The notes under the pieces were generated by a model. The model saw only the letters and a list, made by a program, of their open reading frames with translations, had not been told where the DNA came from and made no database searches. Of a stretch of DNA of 64,000 nucleotides, positions 32,861 through 45,676 are shown piece after piece. The stretch covers positions 59,010,843-59,074,842 of the forward strand of contig CM072810.1 of assembly GCA_037013495.1 (NCBI GenBank), read 5' to 3'. This DNA comes from Hippophae tibetana (Eukaryota; Streptophyta; Magnoliopsida; Rosales; Elaeagnaceae). Position 1 is the first letter of the stretch, and every line of letters starts with the position of its first letter. The position numbers were made by a program, and so were the translations under genes.

Positions 32861-34969
32861 TTTTAAATATGTTATCTAATGTGAGTGGCACTAAGGATAA
32901 AATAGATACTTCATACATTTTTTATGGCAATATTAAAACTACTTATGATAATATCATTAAGGAGCTATTTTTCATGCCAATTGAAAGAATCTATGACTTG
33001 GTACAGTACCAAGATAAGAAGATACAGACTCCTTAAAAACTCAACCCTAATTCGTACAAACAGAAAAGAATACACTTAAAGAGATAATGCCACAGAAGCA
33101 CACATAATATAATATCAGATAAATAGATAACTTTTCATAACAGATATTATATAGTTAACATAAAGTAGAAAAAATATTTAATGTTTTAATCAAAATTTAA
33201 GCTATAGTATGTTGTACCATACACACCTTAAACTCTGATTATATTAATACAACAAGAAATCATGCATAACAAATGATGTAACATGGTAAACCTACATAGA
33301 GACTGTATCTATGAGATAACGTCCTTGGGTTTCTTACGACAACTATTTAGTAATAAACAATTCACTAATCAATAAAATAACTATAATTATGAAATAAATA
33401 AACCACTATTACCTCTATCAGTTGGGACCTTTGTCCGAACTACCTATTTCTACTCTTGCTTTTGATTTTACAACAACCTGGTTTGATACATAAACTTGAA
33501 TCTCCTTCACAGCTAATAATACACAATGTGGTATGCTCAGTAACCATAGATTAGTAACGTGAAATAATTATAGAATGGGAAACCTTATGGATCATTCTTT
33601 ATCTCAAGGTACTAAAGGACACAATGTACTCCACAGATCCCCAATCGTGTACGTGAGACGCACAGTCTAGTCACATATGCGTATAGACTATGATTTGATA
33701 ATAAACTCACTAAATGATCCATACTCAAATGTAACCTCTCCAAAACAATTTTGAAAACATATATAAATCTCAGTATGTATTTTGACATAGTTTTGGTACT
33801 AAAAATATGGGTAAAAGCTAAGATAAGTGGGAGATATTTATAGAACTTGATCCACTACCTCGCTAACTACCTTGCCAAAGGCGGTGGTGAGGAACCAAAA
33901 AAAGAAATTTTTGTTTCCAAAAGTGTAGAGTAAATTTCATAAATACCTGCACCTGAAATGAACCAAAGGCAATATCACTTAAAACCTAGCATGCATCCTT
34001 AAAACAACCAATCTTGTGATGTGAGAAAATATACTTTAAAATACAGTGCTCCTAACTCTATGTGTGTAAATTACTAATCCATAGTAACCAACTTTATACA
34101 AAAGAGGATAGAATATTAAGTAAAAATAAACAAACATCGTGTTTTGTACACAAAAAGCCAACATATAAATATAAAATACAACATGATTTACACTAATGAT
34201 CATAATACTTAAATAATTTTTAGTCTCTTTCAATTCCATAAATTCCACTCCCATAAAGGAATCCATCATAGTCAAGGGGAAGTAAGACCACCTAGTACAA
34301 TTACTTGAGAAAGGTTCTGAGAATGCTAATGAATGCAAGAAGTTCATACAAAAAAGGAGAAGGGAGTACCAGTTTCGAAGGCTAATCCAAAATAGAAAAA
34401 TCAATATAAAAGAAAAGCTTTTGGAAATCTTAACAAAATCCCTAAAAAGAAACTTATGGAAAATCTCATGTCTTTCAACTCTAATTGCAATTCTAATTCC
34501 ATTATTTGTTTAAATGATCTTATGAATGATATTAAAGTGATGATAAAGGGAAGTAATGAGGAAGGTGGTTTACAAGCAACTCAAGTTTTAGCTTAATTGG
34601 TTTTAAACATGTGTTATACTATAGAATAAGGTTAAATGTAATACACTTTATTTCTACAAAAAAAAAAAAGGTAAAGAAAAAAACTCACAACAAAATTACC
34701 TTTCTAAACAGAAAGGAAAAAAATATAAGTTTGAAAGTGTTGTGAAGTTATATAAAAAGAGATAGATGTGGAATAAAAGAATGAAAAGAATTGTAAGATA
34801 GGGTGCATAAGAACATTAAATAAAAACTCAATTGTAGTTAAAATATAAGTTTGAAAGTGTTGTGAAGTTATATAAAAAGAGATAGATGTGGAATAAAAGA
34901 ATGAAAAGAATTGTAAGATAGGGTGCATAAGAACATTAAATAAAAACTCAATTGTAGTTAAATATTGCA
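32861..34969. other. Spacer with degraded repeat sequence and a 120-bp tandem duplication
   Basis: No intact gene. Around 33840-33930 the words CTACCTCGCTAACTACC and GGCGGTGGTGAGG recall the CCACCTC/CCTCGCC block at about 9330 in the chromovirus LTR, so a decayed Ty3 LTR on the opposite strand is possible. The open frames at 34036-34404 and 34704-35018 have no recognised motif; the latter is the tandem duplication read through. Confidence 0.45.
34720..34962. repeat. Perfect 120-bp tandem duplication
   Basis: 34720-34839 and 34840-34959 are identical, and the match continues for two or three more bases. It contains GAGATAGATGTGG. Identity over 120 bp in a region of old, diverged sequence means a very recent duplication or an assembly artefact. 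Confidence 0.96.
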
Positions 34970-36710
34970 TGATGAATGAAAAGAAAGTTAAGGTGTGAAA
35001 AAAGCCTAAATATATCAATTTATTTGCCCTTATCTAAGCCTTACATTATAAGCATATAAAGCACAATTAAGTTTTAGCTAAGTGCATATCTACATTAGTG
35101 GAGATGAGTGTGAAAAATAAACTTATGAAACTTGTTCTAAGACTTAATTGTTTAGCATGCTCATACAAGTTAATCTCATAAGTACATTTGATGACATCAT
35201 TTGTAATATACACAAACATGAATCAATTTGTTAAAAATCTTGCATATTCTTGTATTAATGGAATGTTGATTGATAGACATGTGAACCTCATTGTCATAAG
35301 ATTGTATTACTTTTAAGGGGGATATTTTTATCTTAACATGCATGTATTAGTATATATGTGTTTAAGAATATGCTCTCATATCATTTTAGTTTGTTAGACT
35401 TTGTGTTCTTGAAGACAAACAAAAATTTTAAGTTTGGGGTGTGATAACTCTATGAAAGTAGAGTTATTCAATCATTTATGAACTATTTATTTATCTTGTT
35501 TTGTGCTAAAATATCATGAAAATCTGAATATATGTTTAGTTATAACAATGTATGTGGAATGATGGCAAACGGGGTGAAAACGAGTCAAAAATGGAAAAAA
35601 TTAACACCATATTGCAGCAGGCATTTTTCTAGGCCATGATGCACTTTTTTGGTACTACAACGTACGATCTATTGCTGGACATTCGTTGGTGATTAGAGGA
35701 GACCATGTTGCAGTAGCGAAAAAATGGCAACGCAACGCGTGAAAAAATAGGAAAATATTTAGCTGATTATCTTTATCTCTTGTCTTTAATCCTCAACTAT
35801 TGCATCATTTTAATAGATAATCTAATGATCAATATTTGGTTGTTTTTCTATTAATTAACCCTAATAAGACACAAATTAAACACACAATTAAGAATCAAAA
35901 AACCTAACAACTATTAAGATGAGATAAAAAGAGAAAAAGTTCAAGAGAATATTAAAGAAGATATAATTTTATGAGCAATTTAAGAGAAGATTAGTGCTAC
36001 AAATCAAGAGATTGAGTGTATCTCTTATTCTTCTCATTTCTTTATTAATTTTTATGTTTTTTTATGAAAAATCTGAGTTTTATGAACTTAATTATGTCTA
36101 ACTAATTTATTAATTTATGGGTCTTATGAACCTAATTTTCTACATGTGATGATCTAACATTTTACTCCAATTGTGATTTTAATTCTATTATATTATTTAA
36201 TCTAATTTTATAATATTAATTATTTGACAAACAATTGATTTATAGAGATAATTAAATTGATTTGAGAGAATTATCTAATTATTTGTCTTGATTAAATAAC
36301 ATGCATAGTTTTTAAGCAGATATGTATGATTCTTATTTGTGTGATCTATAATTAATGAACTTAATCAGTAGTAGAAAATCTAATTTATATGAGAATGATT
36401 ATGTTTATTATTATATGATGTATAGTTTACTTAATAAATAAATATATATTAGGTTAAATTCATATAATTGATTAATAAATATTTTGTAGGAAATTTTAGT
36501 GATACATATAATTAGAAAATTGAAGGATTAAAGTTTTAATGTTGTTTTTTCGTATATCTTTATATTTCTTGAGTTTAAGATTTAAAATTAATTGTTATTT
36601 ATTATTCAATTTTTATAATTTACTATTATTTAAATAATATTTATGATAATTATATTGCTATCACCTTACTTAATTTCATTATTTTAGTAACACAATCCAT
36701 ATACTTGGTA
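34970..36710 (+). mobile_element. Ty3/gypsy fossil, Tat/Athila/Ogre-like 3' end with LTR
   Basis: A non-coding 3' region ends in GAAGACAAACAAAAATTT followed by the purine tract AAGTTTGGGGTG, a combination typical of the 3' end of Tat/Athila-type plant elements. The LTR starts TGATAACTC at 35442. Its right end is not clear and is put near 36700. Coding regions are absent. Broken remnant, age uncertain. Confidence 0.6.
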
Positions 36711-36809
36711 GCGTGTGAAATTCTCCTATATACTTTTTAAGGAATAGCCAAAACAATAGATGCAATGGACAATGACAATCAAGTTTATATTCCCCCAACA
36801 ATGGCAGCA

Positions 36810-37190
36810 ACCTCCTAAGAATGCCATTAAATATACCTTCGAAGCAAGCTGGAAATAAGGCAAGGTAGTATTTGGCTTTACTTTGTCAAACTATGAAGAA
36901 CATGTCATGGACTGCTGGACAACAAGTTACAGTCATGTTGCTGAAGCAACGGCACTAAAAGCAGGTATGATGCATGCAGATCCCCAGAGAAAGAAAAGGA
37001 AGGAGATGCTAAGTTCATTGTTCAAGCATTAATCGAAGGTAAAATGAACGACGTATCAGAGAAGGCCAGTGAAATCATTTTGAAGGCTACAGATTTTCTC
37101 TCACATTTTCATATCATATCCGTTCGGTGGATCCCACGAAATTTGAATCACATGGCTTATAACGTGGTGTCTAAGAGTTATATATATATA
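36810..37190 (+). pseudogene. RNase H-fold (RVT_3-like) domain pseudogene
   Basis: The stretch resembles the plant RNase H-like domain found in many small proteins and in LINE 3' ends. It opens QQPPKNAIKYTFEASWK (usual family form: PPxGxIKxNxDASxK), then FGFTLSNYEEHVMD and HVAEATALKAG (the AEAxAL motif). In another frame FIVQALIEG, ISVRWIPRNLNHMAYN (the family's xxWIPRxxNxxAD-type C-terminal motif) and VVSKS follow. An in-frame stop after SWK and a frame change between the two halves show that it is not translated as one protein unless spliced. There is no start, no upstream domains and no poly(A) tail. It could be a decayed host gene or a LINE piece. Confidence 0.6.
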
Positions 37191-40100
37191 TATAAAATAA
37201 AATAATCATAGAAAAGGATGTGTAATACGTCTTAGACTTATTTTTCAAAGCTGACACTGACTATTCTGAACAAACCAGCTCAATTATTTTTCTACATTCT
37301 ACTTTGTTTTTCTTTTATTTTTTTATTTTTTTATCTGTAACTTAATTATTTTTTTATTTTTTGAGAAATCAGTTCTTTAGTTTCGTAATTAAAAACAGGA
37401 TATTATTTGGAATATTGTTAAAATTATATTTAAAACAATATTTAAATAGTAATACCAGTCATACTCTCAAATCCCAATCTCACTTTTATTTTCACACGAT
37501 TCTTAAGTGATATATGTAAGTTTATTTTTAATTATTATTATAAATGGTCAACTCAGAAAAGTATGTTTCTTGGCATAAATTACAAGAATGCCACTCTAAA
37601 TCTTTCATGATGGATCCAAAGTTACTGCGGCAGAATAAAATGGGAAAAAGAAATTTTAATTTAAAAATAGTACAAAAACGGAAAACCACCAACTATGTTA
37701 TTTATATTGATTCAAAAGCCACATTTAAGTTTTATAGTGTTACTTTTAGTCCTAAAATTACATTTTTTTTTCATATTACTGCATATAAAAATGTTTTAAC
37801 TTTAATAAATACAATTAAAAAAGCAATAACAATTAAAATTAAATAAATATATAAAAATTAATCAAAATAATATATACATAGTCACTTTCAAGTTAATTTT
37901 TTACATTTAGAGGAGTATGAATTAATATTAAAAGTATAATATAATTGTTATAATTTTTAAGATATTAATTTTATAGTTTTTTTTAAATAACAATATAACG
38001 TTTGTAACATTTTTTTTAAATCACACTTATTTCGGAAAAAAATGTTGCCGTACATGCTCGAATTTAAAAGTTCTCATTTACTTTTATAATCAAAGAAATG
38101 AATATTGCAGATTAAAAATAAGAGAATAAATAAATTAATTAGCTTTTATTTATAGCATATAAAGTAATTTATAAAAATATCAAAAATATTTATTTTTGTT
38201 ATAATTATTTTCATAATGTATGTATGTTGATAAAAATATTTCTATATAACTTTATCATTATTCATATATTATAAACATATTATAATTTTAAAAATATATA
38301 TTATTAATATATTTTTATTCTTATTCTTATTCATACATTATAAATATAATTACAATCAAATAAATATTTTTATATTTTTATAAGATAAAACATATAAATC
38401 GTTTTACTTTCTTCATTTCAAAAGATAATGGTATTTTTCAATAAAGAAAAAAAATGGTAAAAAGAAGAAGAAGAAAAGAATAGATAATGGTCGTAATATG
38501 TACAGAGAAGAAGCTTTTTGTCAGCATACTCTTCCTTTATCTTTATTTTTTTTAAGAAAAATAAAGTACAAATATCACGCAAAAATGTTGCAACTTTATT
38601 TATTTATATTTTTTAATTTTATGACTTTATAGATAAATTTTATTAATTTTTAATTTAAAAATATGATTAAATGAGTTAAAATATTTTAAAAAAATCTCCC
38701 ATCTTCCCCTTTTTCTTACTTTTTCATTAGCTATTTATTCTTTATTTTTTTTTCCTATTCTCTCTTTTATCAATATTTTAAATAAATAAATAAAATTAAG
38801 ACAAAAAAAGTAAAAAAGAATAATTTTTTTTTCAAATTTAATTACAAGACTCGAAAGATCCAATACCAATACCGAAGTAAAATATATTTTTTATATTGTA
38901 TTATAAAGAATTTAAATGTATAATTTTTATAATATTATTTGTTTGAATATAAAGTAAGTAGAAAATAAAAATTACAATTATGTACAAATGTAGTATGATT
39001 AGTTAATTTGAGTCTATAATTGAAAATTTTACTTAACTAAATTTTAATTTTAAAATTGTGTGTCTTGATTTTCTCTCAAATTAAAATAATTTTCATTTTA
39101 TTTTAAAAATGTAAGAAAAATGTAAAAATATAAATATTATTTTAGATAAATTTTTATAATAAAATTATTTTAATAGTTACAAAATTATATAAAATAAGAA
39201 ATATTATTTAAAATATAAATTATTTTATTAAAATATTTATTATTAATTTTATACATAAATTATTATTACATATTATAAACAATAATTATAATTTAATTAT
39301 ACTAAACTTATATAACACCCTATATTAAATATATGTTAAAAGTGTGTGTTGAAAATAGTGAGATAGAATAGTAGGAGAACAATTGTAATGCATAAAAAAA
39401 AAATTATTATAAATTATGATATTATTATAATTAATATGATAATTAATTATACTTAAAAGAAAATTAGATATGTTTTAAAAAATAAATTGTACTTTTTTAA
39501 TAAATAATTATCAATAATATCAACTATAATTATACTATAACTTATAACATAAAATAGTCTTAAAGTTCTATTATGAATATGATTATACGCTGAAATGATA
39601 TTTTATTGGTTTTTTTTTATTTTTAAATAACATTTTTGGAAATCACAATGATATCATATGGCATAACCAGAAAAAATTTAGACGATGATAAATCTATATT
39701 AGTATATTAAATATTAAATATAAAATTTATAATTTAGATATAAATAATTGTAACTCAATAATATGAAACTCGTTTAAACATGTTAAAGTTCTACAATTCA
39801 AATCTTATTTAAAAGTATAAAAGTATTTTGAAAAAACATTATATTTCATTTTTTCAAACAAAAAATACAAAAATAATAAAATTAATAAAATAAAAATATG
39901 TCATATCATTCTATATTAAAAAAAATAGTTTTATTGTAAAAATAAAGTAACTTTCCTTATCTTTAAACATTACAAAAAAAAATTAAAGTGATTTTTTGAC
40001 ATAATGAAGGGATAACATGATACTTTGGTGATTTACTTTTATAAATTTGATACTTTAATTATATTTCTTAAAATTAGTACAATTTAGTTATATTAATATT

Positions 40101-43100
40101 ATATTTTAGATGTTTTAGTCATTTCTTATCAATTTTTTAATGATATTTTTTGCGCTAAAATTTAAGTTAAAATAAAATAAATCTTATTAGTAAGAGCTCC
40201 GCAAGTAGATGTTTGACTCTAAAAGTTAAAATAAATAAATTAAAATTATTAAATTTTACTTAAAATTACTAAATTATCTATAAATTTAAAAATAATGTGA
40301 TTAAAATATATTAATTTAAAGTAAAGTTACTAATATATTCAATTTATAAAACTAAAAATATCTAGAGTGTAACTTTTTTCTTAATGAATTACCTTCAAAT
40401 TTTAGTAGAAATAAAGAAAATAAGATAATATATATATCGAATAGAAATTAATAAATTTTGGATAAAATATTAACCAGATTGAAATACGACCTAACCTCTG
40501 ATGTGCCTTCATCCCTAACTATATTACCTTTATATTTAACGTGATAATTTCTTATTAGATAAATTTATATAGAATTGGAAATAATTATTAATAATATTAC
40601 GTTATATTAATTTTAATATTTTACAAATTTGATACATATTTCTACCTTGCCGCAATATATGTTAGTATAAAAATCCCACTTCACTACATCATCAAACATT
40701 TTAAATAGCACAATTATTAAATTATTTATTTATTTTATTTATATAATTAATTATGCTATATCATTTTTATAATTGAGCAAAAATTACTATGATGATAATA
40801 ATTTAAATTATAACAGTATTTACAGTTTGACGTCCATTTTAAAATGTTGGATAATAATAATTAGTAGCTATTTAATTAAGGTAATAAAAACTTAAATAAC
40901 TTAAAATTAATTTAATTTTATTTTTTTAAATAATGTACACGAATATTTTTATAAAGTAAATATATTAACCAATTTACTTTAATTTAGTATAATTTAATTA
41001 TTTTACTTAAATTTTTTTTATGTTTTTGCCAATTTTTGCCGAACATTCATCAACCATTACTAATAATAATGTTCCAAATCAATTTTACACAAGTTTTTTC
41101 CCAAACAAAACCCAAAATTAGCAAGGAAAAAAATTGTTTTAAAAATGCAATAGGAAGTTAATTAAAGTGTATTAAATTAAAATAAAATGATTAATTTATT
41201 CAATTTATAAAATTTGATAAAAATATAATGCTACTTTTACATTTTTACTTTTTTTGGTGGTATGTGGTAGATATATTACAAAGGTTAAGAGCCATACAGA
41301 ACGTATAAGATCCAAATTTTAATGAGTTTAGCTTAATAGTATTATGTTTACTTGAATACATAAAAAATATTTGAGTTTAAGTTTTTATAATAGATGTATA
41401 AATAATGTAATTATTTTAAAAAAAAATTAATAGAAAAGATTAAAAGTAATATTTAAATATCATCCAGATGTCACAAAATTTTATCTTTTAAATATATATA
41501 TATATATTAAAATAGTATGAATAAATCCAATATCCAAAATGTATTTTCCAACTTTGAATCTACGAGCAACTATACGGAGTGAGATTCATCCTTTTTTTAA
41601 TTAAAATGAGAGACGTTGCATTTTAATAGCGAATTAACTTATAATAATGATATTTATCATTACTGATATTTTATAGTGTAACTTTAATCATATAATGGTG
41701 GGATTCACCCATTGTTGATTGACGTTGTATTTTTTAAATTTATTTTGAATACTATTTATTTGATAATTTTATGATATAAAAAAACAAATAGTATTTAAAT
41801 GATCACTGATCAAGAAAAAATTAATAATAATATATGTCCATAATATTAGATACATTCAACAAATGTGTGTTTAATTTTTTTCTGACATATAAATACATAG
41901 TAACATGATATACAACTCTGTATAAACAAACAATTACATAAACAATTAAACTTGAATGGATTCGTGATTATGAATGTTGCATTTTTAAATATGTTTGACA
42001 AATGAATTCCAAAATTTAACGAGAATTATTTGTATATTTAGAAAGATGAGTAATTTAATTTGGATGCTATTTTCTTAAGTCAATGAAAAAAAAAGTGTAC
42101 TTGGAGTCTAATATATTATATTTCAATTGACTATTAATTATTAAAAAAAAAAGGTTTTTTTTATCATGTACTTATTATAAATAAAATATCAAAATATTAT
42201 TATTTAAAATTAAAAAAATTAAAAAAAACAAATAAGACAAAAATAATAAAGCATTAAGATACTGAGCTTGTTGTTATATAAATAACTTGATGTATATAAA
42301 TACTTAACAAATTTAATTAAAAGAAAAAACTCTAATAACTTAAAATAACTTATTTTTATACACAACTTGAGTTGTACAAAGCTGGCCAGAATGATAATAT
42401 TATTGGATCGTTGAAAGTGAAAAATTAATTGGTGGTGGTAGGTAAACTTTGATATGTTTTAGTCGTACGAGTACACGATCTAGCTTATTGCCACGTAGAT
42501 AAAAGGTTTTGATTGGGCTGTCAATTCTGAATTTTGATCCTTTGTTAAAGAGAGATGCTAGGATAATTTAAATTTATAATTATTTTTATATTCACATTAT
42601 TTAAATTTTAACATATATTAAGATAAATTATTTTTTTATTTTTTAAAATTATTATAATATATGATAAGGTATAAAATTATAATATTTCTAATCTGTTAAC
42701 TAATAATATATATATGTCAAGTAAGTTACAGTAGATATATAGTTGAATCCAGGCATCTAAAGCCATGTGATGCTTTCGAAATTTTCCACCCACTTGACTT
42801 GAATAAGCTTCTGTTTTTAACTTCAACTAGCTATCCAAAAAATCATTGAACTTTATCGTTTCTGTCATTTTGTCCCGATCAATACAACTGATATCGTTTC
42901 TTTTATATTGAAATTTTATTGTTTCTGTAATTAAAATATAAACCTTAATAAAAATAATAGTAAAATTAAATATAATACCATTTTAAAAATAAACAATAAT
43001 AACATTCCAATTTAATAATCTAATAAAAAATATTTAATTTATATATTTTAAATTATATAATAATTATTCGTTAAAATAACATTTACACAATAGTCACACA

Positions 43101-43423
43101 CATTCTAATATCCATAAATAACATATACCATGATATTTAATAAATTTTTAATAATTAAAAATAAAATATAATATTAAATAAAACAATAATAATCAATAAA
43201 TATTATAAAAAAATTGTGAAAATATTTGATATCATGGTGGAGCCATAAATATATTTTGATAAGAGTTTAAGTGTTGTATTTAAATTTTTAAGAGTAAAAA
43301 TATATCATGTTATAGATCTGATAAGATATTAAGAACTATGATAGATTATAATTAAAAATAAAACTCTAATTTCATATTAGAAGGGAGATATAGAATTAAC
43401 CTATTATAACTTAGAAAAAAATG
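37191..43423. other. Gene-poor AT-rich tract
   Basis: More than 6 kb with very low GC, many A and T runs and no recognisable coding, RNA or element end. The open frame at 37544-37846 (100 codons) has Lys/Asn/Phe-rich composition and no motif, and is probably chance. Slightly more complex sequence at 42360-42560 and 42720-42860 was not identified. Confidence 0.6.
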
Positions 43424-43713
43424 TCATAGAAGTCTTTAGATTAGGTCATTTATGTCATTTTATCCATGAGATTATAATAGTATCATTTAGTCATTTAATT
43501 TTAAAAGAATAGATCAATTAAGAACAAACTACATTATTTTAATATTTTTAAATTAAAATATTACTCTAAAAATAATATTTCAATTAAAAAGTTATTAAAA
43601 TAATTTATTTTTTCCTTAATTGACACATTTTTCTAAAATTAAAGGACTAAATATAACACTTATAATCTAGGTGACCAATGACACAAATTACATAATCTAA
43701 TAGACCTCTATGA
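43424..43713. mobile_element. MITE-like inverted-repeat element, copy 2, intact (about 290 bp)
   Basis: Two arms of roughly 110 bp are imperfect reverse complements. The left begins TCATAGAAGTCTTTAGATTA, and the right, read in complement, begins TCATAGAGGTCTATTAGATTA-like. Both continue through TTTAGTC-TTTAATTTTA and TCAATTAAG. An AT-rich centre separates them. No coding capacity. The same family is split by copia-3 at 23640-32860. Superfamily unknown because no clear target duplication was found. Confidence 0.75.
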
Positions 43714-44719
43714 TCCTATTGTCCTTAATTTATAACAAAAATTATCTAATATAAATAAAAAAGATAAAATAAAATAATTTAACAAGTATTAATGTCATAG
43801 ATGTATAAATATTAAAAACTAAAACTAAAAGAAACATATTAACATATAAAGAATAAAATATGATTGAAGATTTTATTGTTTTAGATTATTTTTAAAAATA
43901 TATATTGTTAATAAATAAAAAACTAGCAAATATGAATATTTTTTTGTGCTTATTGCATCTGTTTTTTTCAACAGACAAAATGAGCCGATTTAATAATAGT
44001 GATAAAAATGAATGAAAAACCTTAAAAGTTTTAGTTTTAAATTTCTCTTCATGCTTCTTTCCTTATTTTAATTTTAGATTTCTCATAATGTTTTTTTTAA
44101 TTTTAATTTTTATAATGTTTAATATTGAAATTTTATTATCATAAATTAAATTTAAATATATGAAATATTTTTGAATTACACTATATTGGCTTAATAAATA
44201 TTTTTATATAACATATATTAATATAATTTTATGTATGCAACTAATTATTATTTGTTAAATATGTGAACAAAAATATCTCTATTTAACTATTTTGTTTACG
44301 ATTTATTTATATATATTTTTTCTACATGTATTCTAAATTGATATATATAATGATATATCAAAATATGCACATAAAAATTAGACATGATATATTAATATAA
44401 ATAAAATATTTATTTAATGGTAAAATATATATATCTAATTATGTTTTTATAAAAAAATTGAACGAGATTATAGTTGCTTATAGCCTCAATGATGCTATGC
44501 TCATGTTTCATATTAATTGTAAATTTATCATTGATAGAACTTAAGTTTTGATTGTATTTTATTTATTTGATAGAAAAAATGTATTAATTTAAAAATATTA
44601 AAATAACCTATCTTTAAAAAATAAAAAATAATAGAACTAAATAAAACCAATTTTAGTTTAAGTAAAATCCATATGAATGACTTAATATATTAACATTAGA
44701 ATATATGTGACACTTGTTA
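43714..44719. other. AT-rich spacer
   Basis: No gene or element end recognised. Confidence 0.6.
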
Positions 44720-45156
44720 GTAGGGATGGACACGAATACGGGTGGGGACAATTTTTGATATAACCATTCTCAAATTGAATTATAAATTTTTTACCCAAAA
44801 CCATCCAAAAACCATTACATTTCACGGACGATCTTTTACCCACAAGTAACGGTTCTAGACGGTTATTAAAAAAACCCAAATATATATAATTTAATTTATT
44901 AAATATTTATAATTAATTTATTAAATATTTATAATTTTATTTATTAAATATATAAATTAATTAAATAAATATAATTAATTTTGGGTACGAACGGGTATGA
45001 TTTTCAGTATAACCGTAACCAAACTGTATTTGTTGCTTAATGTTTGGTTTATACTTGAAACCGTACTAGTCCTCGAAATTTATCGAGTAAAAATCGAACC
45101 ACCAATTTAGATAACCGTGGATAACCAAACCCGTGGTTTTTTTACTCATTCCATAT
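44720..45156. mobile_element. Possible hAT-type MITE, right end damaged
   Basis: The left side has TAGGGATGGAC followed by ACGGGTGGGGAC. The body has the word style of a widespread plant non-autonomous family (GGGTACGAACGGGTATG, TTTATCGAGTAAAAATCGAA, AACCAAACCCGTGG) whose ends read TAGGGATGGCAACGGG. The right terminus is degenerate and abuts the copia LTR at 45157. Family assignment rests on memory of word usage and is tentative. Confidence 0.4.
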
Positions 45157-45266
45157 TGTTAGGAATAATAAACCTCAAGAGGTTGTTGATGGCACACAAT
45201 CTGATCAAATGGTGAATTGTGTGGCCATTGATCAAGATAATTACAAGACTATGCAAGCTGATCAAG

Positions 45267-45676
45267 TGATACGTGCAACCACAAGAGCTGGGTGGTGTGC
45301 GGCGTGGGGCATCCACATTGTGTAGAAGTGGTTAGAGTAGTAGGAAAATACATGCAATGATCAGAAGGTGGTTAGATTGGTTAGGCAAGTGCGCGTAGTG
45401 ATGTGCTACATATCTAAGGTGGATAACAACGCAAATAGGGGGACCATATAGGCCATTGGATGTGAGCGTACTGAGTCGTTAGCATTCTATTAGCCTGGAC
45501 GCACAAGGTAGCTAGAATAATAATGTTTCCTTTTTTCATTTTTCGTGTAACTGTTTTCCGTTGTATGATTATATATAGCCATGTTTTGATGAATGAAAGC
45601 ATGAATTTCCCACTCATTTCTTCCATCTCCTTAAGTTCCTTTTCTTCTCTTCTTCCCTGCTAAATTCATCGTATCA
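45267..45676 (+). repeat. 5' LTR of gypsy fossil A
   Basis: 410 bp with perfect 6-bp inverted ends, followed by a primer-binding-like site. TATA-like sequence TATATATAG lies near 45573. Confidence 0.82.

Noticed and set aside
37544-37846. 100-codon open frame that could be a small host gene
   Set aside because: Lys/Asn/Phe-rich, no recognised motif or promoter context; length is not unusual for AT-rich random sequence with few stops in one frame.
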